Assembly (NCBI GenBank): GCA_913048385.1
Contig: CAJWVZ010000002.1
Span: 124,001 to 188,000 of the forward strand
From: an uncultured Gammaproteobacteria bacterium
GTDB lineage: Bacteria; Pseudomonadota; Gammaproteobacteria; Pseudomonadales; Pseudohongiellaceae
Direction of reading: 5' to 3'
Length of the DNA stretch: 64,000 nt
Shown: positions 60,214 through 64,000 of the stretch, piece after piece
Position numbering within the stretch: the first letter of the stretch is position 1
Layout of the letters: each line of letters begins with the position of its first letter
The notes under the pieces: generated by a model
The model's input: only the letters and a program-made list of their open reading frames with translations
What the model was told of the DNA's origin: nothing
Databases searched by the model: none
Made by a program: the position numbers and the translations under genes

Positions 60214-60729
60214 TCACTCAATCTCTATAATAAGATCATCAGCAAGTAGCTCTAGGTTTGTCTTCAATTTTTCGAAATCTAAATTCCTCGGATTCTTTAG
60301 GACGGCATCAAGTTTAAATAGAACGTCCCCCGACATCGGCGCTGCTTCACATACTGTAGCGAAAGACTCTACGTTCACACCCATTTGAGCCAAAGCCTGA
60401 GAAATCTCCATCACAATACCCGGCCTATCATTACCAACAATATTAATATTTAACAAATTGGGTTTAGAGTGCAGTCCCTCTCTCTCATCCGCGTCCCCGG
60501 ATTCAATTTGCAGATTAAAGGAGGTAGAAACGGCACGAAGTTCTTTGGCAAGGAGCTCGGCATTTGCATCATCCACGCTAACCCGAAAGATCCCTGCAAA
60601 TTTCCCAGCCAAATGAGACATATTGCTCTCAAGCCAGTTACCTGAATACTTCGAAACCACCACTGCTAGGTCTTCTATTAACCCAGGCTTATCATCCGCA
60701 ATGAGCGAAACAATTAAATAGCTTTTCAT
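60214..60729 (-). CDS. ACT-domain protein (GcvR-like regulator)
   Basis: Two ACT domains fill the 171 residues: SLIADDKPGLIEDLAVVVSKYSGNWLESNMSHLAGKFAGIFRVSV first, then NINIVGNDRPGIVMEISQALAQMGVNVESFAT. This is the architecture of GcvR, which restrains glycine-cleavage gene activation in E. coli. There is no gcv gene here, so the target is unknown. I take ATG 60729 (MKSYLIVS) as the start. The longer track ORF would overlap the sulfite-oxidase gene by 43 bp. Confidence 0.85.
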   Translation of the reverse strand: MKSYLIVSLIADDKPGLIEDLAVVVSKYSGNWLESNMSHLAGKFAGIFRVSVDDANAELLAKELRAVSTSFNLQIESGDADEREGLHSKPNLLNINIVGNDRPGIVMEISQALAQMGVNVESFATVCEAAPMSGDVLFKLDAVLKNPRNLDFEKLKTNLELLADDLIIEIE

Positions 60730-60758
60730 AACAAATGCTTCAGGAGCAAAGATAATTA

Positions 60759-61943
60759 TTAAATCGTCAGCGTTCTTGGAAACTGCGCAAAATCCTCCCA
60801 ATAAGTTACTTGCTCTGGCATGTCTTCCAAAGTAGGTTGAACATTACCGTCAATATCAGTCACTCTTGACACAATTTTGTGCTCTCCGCTTGCTGGGTTC
60901 TCCCAATTCAACGAGAAAAGTTTCCAAGCATATTTTGTGGATCGCGGATTAATTTCTGCACGTTGCCAAGGACCCTCATCAACTTTTACTTCGACACTCT
61001 CTAGAGGCGTACCATTGTTAAGAACGAACCCCTGAATTTTATAAGATCCGGCAGCCTCAACGACGCGGACGATCGAAGACTTTAAGTTCATTTCGCTTAC
61101 TGAATTTTCTACCCATCGTTCGACGCCACCAACGTTATCTTTTTTCAAAGTAACGTAATCCCTTCCCATGAATTTGCCCATATAGCGGGTACTCTGGACG
61201 TGAATCTGAGTTAACCATTTCACATTTGCTACACCATACCAGCCGGGCACAATAAGCCGCACAGGCTTACCGTGGTAGTGAGGCAATGGCTCGCCATTCA
61301 TTTCATACGCCAACATATTTTCTGGGCGAAACGCGTCCTCAATGGACAAGGCCCTAGCAAAGGACTTATCTATTTCCTGCTCTCTAATCGTTTCTTTAGC
61401 CATATCGGCGCCAAAAAAAACAACCTCTTTTGCTCCCTCTTGTATTCCTGCTTCTTCCAAAAGCCGCCGGAGGGTAACTCCTCTCCAGCGCGCGTTGCCA
61501 ATTAAACCCTGGAATAGGCGTCGCCCGTTCCCGCCGCATTCAAACCCAACTTGTTGCTCAAATACATCCCGCTGTTCTAAATCTTCAAGCGACAGTTCAA
61601 TCTCTTTATCAACCATCCCAGTGACGCGTAAACGCCAACTTGTATTATCAATTTCAGGTTGACCATAATGCTGCACTAAATAAAAATCTTCATTATTGGT
61701 GAAGTAGCTGTCAATCTCTCGAGTATCGAGATAATGAACTGCGTTAGGCCTTACAGGACCAACCCGAAAGGTGTCCGGGACGTCTGTGAACGGTACCAAT
61801 CTCTCTCCCTGTGCTAATGCCGGGAAAACAAAACTCGGGAGAGCTGCAACGCTGGCCGCAAACGCTGAGCCACCAACAGCACTTTTTAGCAAGTCTCGCC
61901 GGCTTTTATCCTGCACATTTTCACTGTCATTATCAGAGCTCAT
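60759..61943 (-). CDS. Tat-exported molybdopterin sulfite oxidase family protein (SoxC-like)
   Basis: A twin-arginine signal (SRRDLLKS at 14-21, then a hydrophobic stretch ending at FPALAQG) precedes an oxidoreductase molybdopterin domain. The Mo-ligating cysteine is in FECGGNGRR (C136), and HYHGKPVRLIVPGWYGVANVKWL is the SoxC/sulfite oxidase substrate region. A C-terminal Ig-like dimerisation domain follows (ESVEVKVDEGPWQRAEI). It is probably a periplasmic sulfite dehydrogenase. No SoxD-type cytochrome partner lies beside it. Confidence 0.9.
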   Translation of the reverse strand: MSSDNDSENVQDKSRRDLLKSAVGGSAFAASVAALPSFVFPALAQGERLVPFTDVPDTFRVGPVRPNAVHYLDTREIDSYFTNNEDFYLVQHYGQPEIDNTSWRLRVTGMVDKEIELSLEDLEQRDVFEQQVGFECGGNGRRLFQGLIGNARWRGVTLRRLLEEAGIQEGAKEVVFFGADMAKETIREQEIDKSFARALSIEDAFRPENMLAYEMNGEPLPHYHGKPVRLIVPGWYGVANVKWLTQIHVQSTRYMGKFMGRDYVTLKKDNVGGVERWVENSVSEMNLKSSIVRVVEAAGSYKIQGFVLNNGTPLESVEVKVDEGPWQRAEINPRSTKYAWKLFSLNWENPASGEHKIVSRVTDIDGNVQPTLEDMPEQVTYWEDFAQFPRTLTI

Positions 61944-62337
61944 AGATTTCCCCTATTTTTCAGTAATTTACTAGTTGAAAGCATGGCTGCAAAGTCATAG
62001 CGTTCATAATTAGGTTAGTAAAAAACTATTCGTGCAAGTAATAGTTTTAGGCCCCAAGAGTAACATCACTATCACTTCATGCGCTAGCTGAAAAGAAAGC
62101 TGAGCTCAACAAGCGGCAAACAAATAAGATGAATTAAATATTCCAGCTTGAAGCCCAATCTGATACGTCAATGGGTTTATTTCAAGTATGCCCGAGCCTA
62201 GCTTGGGTCTTAAGATTCCGATATAATAAGCTCGATTGACTCTATCATTCACGCTTAAAAAATTGCGCATAAAAAAGCCGGCACCCAAAAAGGTTCTCAT
62301 TTTTTGGCCTTCATTAACAAATTAGGATTAGATTTCA
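61944..62337. other. Non-coding gap upstream of the sulfite-oxidase and SutA-like genes
   Basis: About 390 bp between divergent genes. The minus ORF at 62106-62300 (64 residues) shows no known domain and I reject it. The region must hold promoters for both sides, but I could not assign boxes with confidence. Confidence 0.5.
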
Positions 62338-62511
62338 ATGGCTAACAAACCAAAAAAAGAAGCTGTTGCAAGTAGCAAAGAGGATTTGGCGTCTCAAGTA
62401 GAAGAATTTTTAAAAAACGGCGGTAAAGTGCAACAAATTCCATCCGGAGTGAGTGGGCAGACTACGACTAGCGGGCCTCGTCAAATTGTTCTAAGCCACA
62501 AAACTAGCTGA
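62338..62511 (+). CDS. SutA-like small protein (57 residues)
   Basis: A small ORF absent from the track, with AGGA eleven bases before ATG 62338. The protein starts with a charged, disordered-looking stretch (NKPKKEAVASSKEDLAS). It then has VEEFLKNGGKVQQIPSGVSG, which resembles the EEFLSRGGKVQEI core of Pseudomonas SutA, a small RNA-polymerase-binding protein active in slow growth. The tail is short and polar. Homology is only over about 15 residues, so the function is a hypothesis. It is 6 bp upstream of the DUF6164-type gene and shares its operon. Confidence 0.7.
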   Translation: MANKPKKEAVASSKEDLASQVEEFLKNGGKVQQIPSGVSGQTTTSGPRQIVLSHKTS

Positions 62512-62517
62512 GGTTAA

Positions 62518-62874
62518 ATGGCGAAGTTGTTGTTTCACCTGCGAGACGTTCCGAACGATGAGCGAGACGAAGTTAACGCTTTGCTTATCAGCAATAGTAT
62601 CAACTATTATGAAACCACGTCTGGCAATTGGGGGCTTTCGGTTCCTGCTTTATGGGTAAAAACAGAGGCGGAGTATCATCGTGCTCGCCTTTTAATAAAC
62701 GACTACCAAACTAAACGATCACTTCGCGTTCGCCAAGATCTTTTATATAAAAATGATCTCCGCAGCAACACTACTTTTTGGGAAAACCTGAAGACTTCCC
62801 CCGTCCATCACCTGCTAATCTTGCTAGCAATTGCTTTAATAACCTCATTTTCAATAACAATTTTCCCCCACTGA
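62518..62874 (+). CDS. DUF6164-like membrane protein
   Basis: 118 residues. The N-terminal 75 form a small alpha/beta domain (LLFHLRDVPNDERDEVNALLISNSINYYETTSGNWGLSVPALWV), which I recognise as similar to DUF6164 proteins of gammaproteobacteria. A single membrane helix sits at the C-terminus (HLLILLAIALITSFSITIF). AGG lies just before the ATG, directly after the stop of the SutA-like gene. No function is known. Confidence 0.75.
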   Translation: MAKLLFHLRDVPNDERDEVNALLISNSINYYETTSGNWGLSVPALWVKTEAEYHRARLLINDYQTKRSLRVRQDLLYKNDLRSNTTFWENLKTSPVHHLLILLAIALITSFSITIFPH

Positions 62875-62895
62875 TTACCAACTTTTAAATCCTTC

Positions 62896-62924
62896 TTTAC
62901 ACCTCGCATGCACTACGCTATAAA
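62896..62924 (+). promoter_or_regulatory. Sigma70-like promoter of the putative small RNA
   Basis: TTTACA and TATAAA with exactly 17 bp between them, 5 of 6 matches to consensus in each box. The predicted start of transcription is near 62931. It lies just downstream of the DUF6164-type gene and before a stretch that ends in a strong terminator. Confidence 0.6.
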
Positions 62925-62930
62925 TACTAC

Positions 62931-63223
62931 AGGTCTTAGCCACTGCTTTTCACAGGGGAAAGTTTTGGCTGTCTTCAATACCCTGAAATTAAAAAGGAGG
63001 TGATCCCATCAATAATCAATCATTTAAGGGAGCCTTTGGTTACTCGCTATAAAAGAGCCTCATTATTCCCCAGCCTAAGCTGTTCGAAAAATGAAATTGC
63101 TTCATAGATCGGGAAACAAAAGAGTTGAATCCTTGAGAAAGAGACAACTTAGCTTCCGAAAACAGTTCTCTGTTCGACGAAACGTTCCGTTAGCGCAATA
63201 TTGCTCCTAACGGAACGTTTTTT
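62931..63223 (+). ncRNA. Putative small RNA transcription unit
   Basis: About 290 nt bounded by a good promoter and an intrinsic terminator, without a convincing ORF. The 5' part can fold (AGCCA and TGGCT around a CTTTTC/GGAAAG stem). A 13-nt segment AAGGAGGTGATCC (62994-63006) is the exact complement of the conserved 3' end of 16S rRNA. It is not followed by a start codon at a normal distance: the only in-phase triplet 7 nt after it is ATC, and the GTG inside it has no room for its own binding site. I do not recognise 6S, tmRNA, RNase P or SRP RNA. It might instead encode a tiny peptide or be a leader. Confidence 0.4.
63180..63223 (+). terminator. Strong intrinsic terminator
   Basis: A 14-bp perfect stem (AAACGTTCCGTTAG with CTAACGGAACGTTT), a 13-nt loop that itself contains the palindrome GCAATATTGC, then a run of T's. 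It works only on the plus strand. It would end the putative small RNA, and possibly also the SutA-like/DUF6164 operon. Confidence 0.85.
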
Positions 63224-63279
63224 AAAAAGTTCTACGGATCTTCTACATTTGCATCAAAAAACTCGAAAAATGATTACCC

Positions 63280-64000
63280 ATGCTTGAAGAAAGCTCATTG
63301 AAGGTTTCCATGGAGCTTCTGCGCGCTCGCGCGGAATCTGGCCTCAAAACATTATACGTCGCCGACGCGCTTGCAATGCCTGTGCATTGGTACTATCGCC
63401 CTTACGATATTCAATTACAATTCCCCGACGGTATCACTGATTTCGAAGCCGCTCCCAAATATCATCCCTCTTCAATTATGTCTTTGCATTCAACAAATGG
63501 GGGCGGTCGGCGGTCCAAAGGATCTAATAATGGAAAAGAAATTATTGGCGACGTTATTCTCAAGGGCAAAAGAGACAAGTGGGGCGTACCAAATACTCAC
63601 TATCACCACGGAATGCCTGCGGGCTCAAATACGCTGAATGCTCATTGTGCACGGGCAGTGACCCGCGCCTTAACAACAAACTCAGCAAGGTATTCACAAA
63701 GTGCTTTTTTCGAATCTTATATCTCACTCCTCACTTCCGATCCTCCTGAGCATCCCGACACCTATGCGGAATCCTATCACAGAGCATTTTTCGCAAATCT
63801 CGAGAATGGAGTGCCGCCCAATAAATGCGGTTCAAAAACTCATGATACAGCCTCCATTGGGGGTTTGGTTACACTTGCTCCGATTGTTATTTCTGAGCGG
63901 TTTGCGGGCACAAGCTTAGAAACAACAAAGAAAATATGTATGGAACATCTTTGGCTAACCCATCCTGACAAAGCATTGTCCCAAATTTCTGATGACTACG
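63280..64000 (+). CDS. ADP-ribosylglycohydrolase family protein (J1-crystallin-like), 3' end off window
   Basis: The frame is open from ATG 63280 to the right edge (240 codons seen), so it is missing from the track. The start has YVADALAMPVHWYYRPYD, a variant of the GDALGxPxE motif of ADP-ribosylglycohydrolases. HPSSIMSLHSTNGGGR, IIGDVILKGKRDKWGVPNTHYHHG, NTLNAHCARAV and HPDTYAESYHRAFFANL follow, and THDTASIGGLV carries the metal-binding HD-type motif. These long conserved blocks are those of the J1-crystallin-like branch, found also in animals. The natural substrate is not known. Confidence 0.85.
   Translation, partial: MLEESSLKVSMELLRARAESGLKTLYVADALAMPVHWYYRPYDIQLQFPDGITDFEAAPKYHPSSIMSLHSTNGGGRRSKGSNNGKEIIGDVILKGKRDKWGVPNTHYHHGMPAGSNTLNAHCARAVTRALTTNSARYSQSAFFESYISLLTSDPPEHPDTYAESYHRAFFANLENGVPPNKCGSKTHDTASIGGLVTLAPIVISERFAGTSLETTKKICMEHLWLTHPDKALSQISDDY

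Noticed and set aside
62106-62300. 64-residue minus ORF upstream of the SutA-like gene
   Set aside because: No recognisable domain, no good ribosome-binding site, and it lies in a divergent promoter region.
63000-63107. 35-codon ORF beginning with the GTG inside AAGGAGGTGATCC
   Set aside because: The GTG lies within the SD-like element itself, so no binding site is left at a suitable distance. The residues resemble nothing known.
63091-63210. 39-residue basic ORF (MKLLHRSGNK...) ending in the terminator
   Set aside because: No ribosome-binding site before the ATG, and its end overlaps the terminator stem, so it is unlikely to be translated.

Overview
The window reads as the chromosome of a free-living, AT-rich, Gram-negative gammaproteobacterium, probably a marine heterotroph. 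The support is gene families and gene order. There is lipid A and core machinery (late acyltransferase, heptosyltransferase-type GT9, WaaE-type GT2, MsbA) and an LptM lipoprotein in front of lysA-dapF-DUF484. The blocks hemB/trxA/rho/ubiD, hemC-hemD-hemX-hemY plus argH, gshB-yqgE-ruvX, yggS-proC-yggT-metX-metW-rdgB-hemW and folA-thyA-lgt...rppH resemble the Pseudomonas arrangement. ThyA carries the long, Pseudomonas-like sequence around its catalytic cysteine. I cannot name the genus from sequence alone. I found no rRNA, tRNA, CRISPR array, insertion sequence or prophage.

Layout: 1-9.9 kb is an accessory, mostly minus-strand stretch. It holds a cut-off sugar-type ABC ATPase, a secreted alkylsulfatase, a sirtuin, an exported TPR protein, a CoA-transferase/acyl-CoA dehydrogenase pair and CysQ. 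From 9.9-17.2 kb comes thiol and redox biology: YrfG, Hsp15, GshA, DsbB, a membrane-anchored FAD disulfide oxidoreductase fusion, HemB and TrxA. 17.5-26.4 kb holds rho, ubiD, the heme operon and argH. 26.4-32.4 kb is envelope biogenesis (HtrA/DegS-type protease, LPS assembly, MsbA). 32.5-36.6 kb has an ABC-F protein diverging from a two-component system. 36.6-40.3 kb is a GldA/GldF/GldG-like ABC export module. 40.5-43.7 kb is LptM, LysA, DapF and DUF484. Two glycosyltransferases follow at 43.7-45.6 kb. 45.8-55.6 kb is a long plus-strand housekeeping run from gshB to argA. 55.6-62 kb holds folA, thyA, lgt, a TANGO2-like protein, rppH, a HAD phosphatase, an ACT regulator and a Tat-exported sulfite-oxidase-family enzyme. 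The right end has a SutA-like microprotein gene, a DUF6164-type membrane protein, a probable unannotated small-RNA transcription unit, and the start of a J1-crystallin/ADP-ribosylglycohydrolase gene.

How the genes work together: tetrapyrrole synthesis (hemB, hemC, hemD, plus hemX/hemY and hemW), glutathione synthesis (gshA, gshB) and disulfide handling (dsbB, trxA, the FAD fusion) are all present in one window. Amino-acid routes converge on lysine (lysA, dapF), proline (proC), methionine (metX/metW) and arginine (argA, argH). The ORF track misses several things: the two edge genes, the 44-residue LptM, the 57-residue SutA-like protein and all non-coding elements. Many starts are GTG or TTG.

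Most of the window is ordinary core genome. The best candidate for something undescribed is the roughly 290-nt unit at 62.9-63.2 kb. It has a strong sigma70-like promoter, an intrinsic terminator, no convincing ORF, and a 13-nt perfect complement to the 3' end of 16S rRNA. The next best is a perfect 11-bp inverted repeat in the ABC-F/two-component divergent promoter region.
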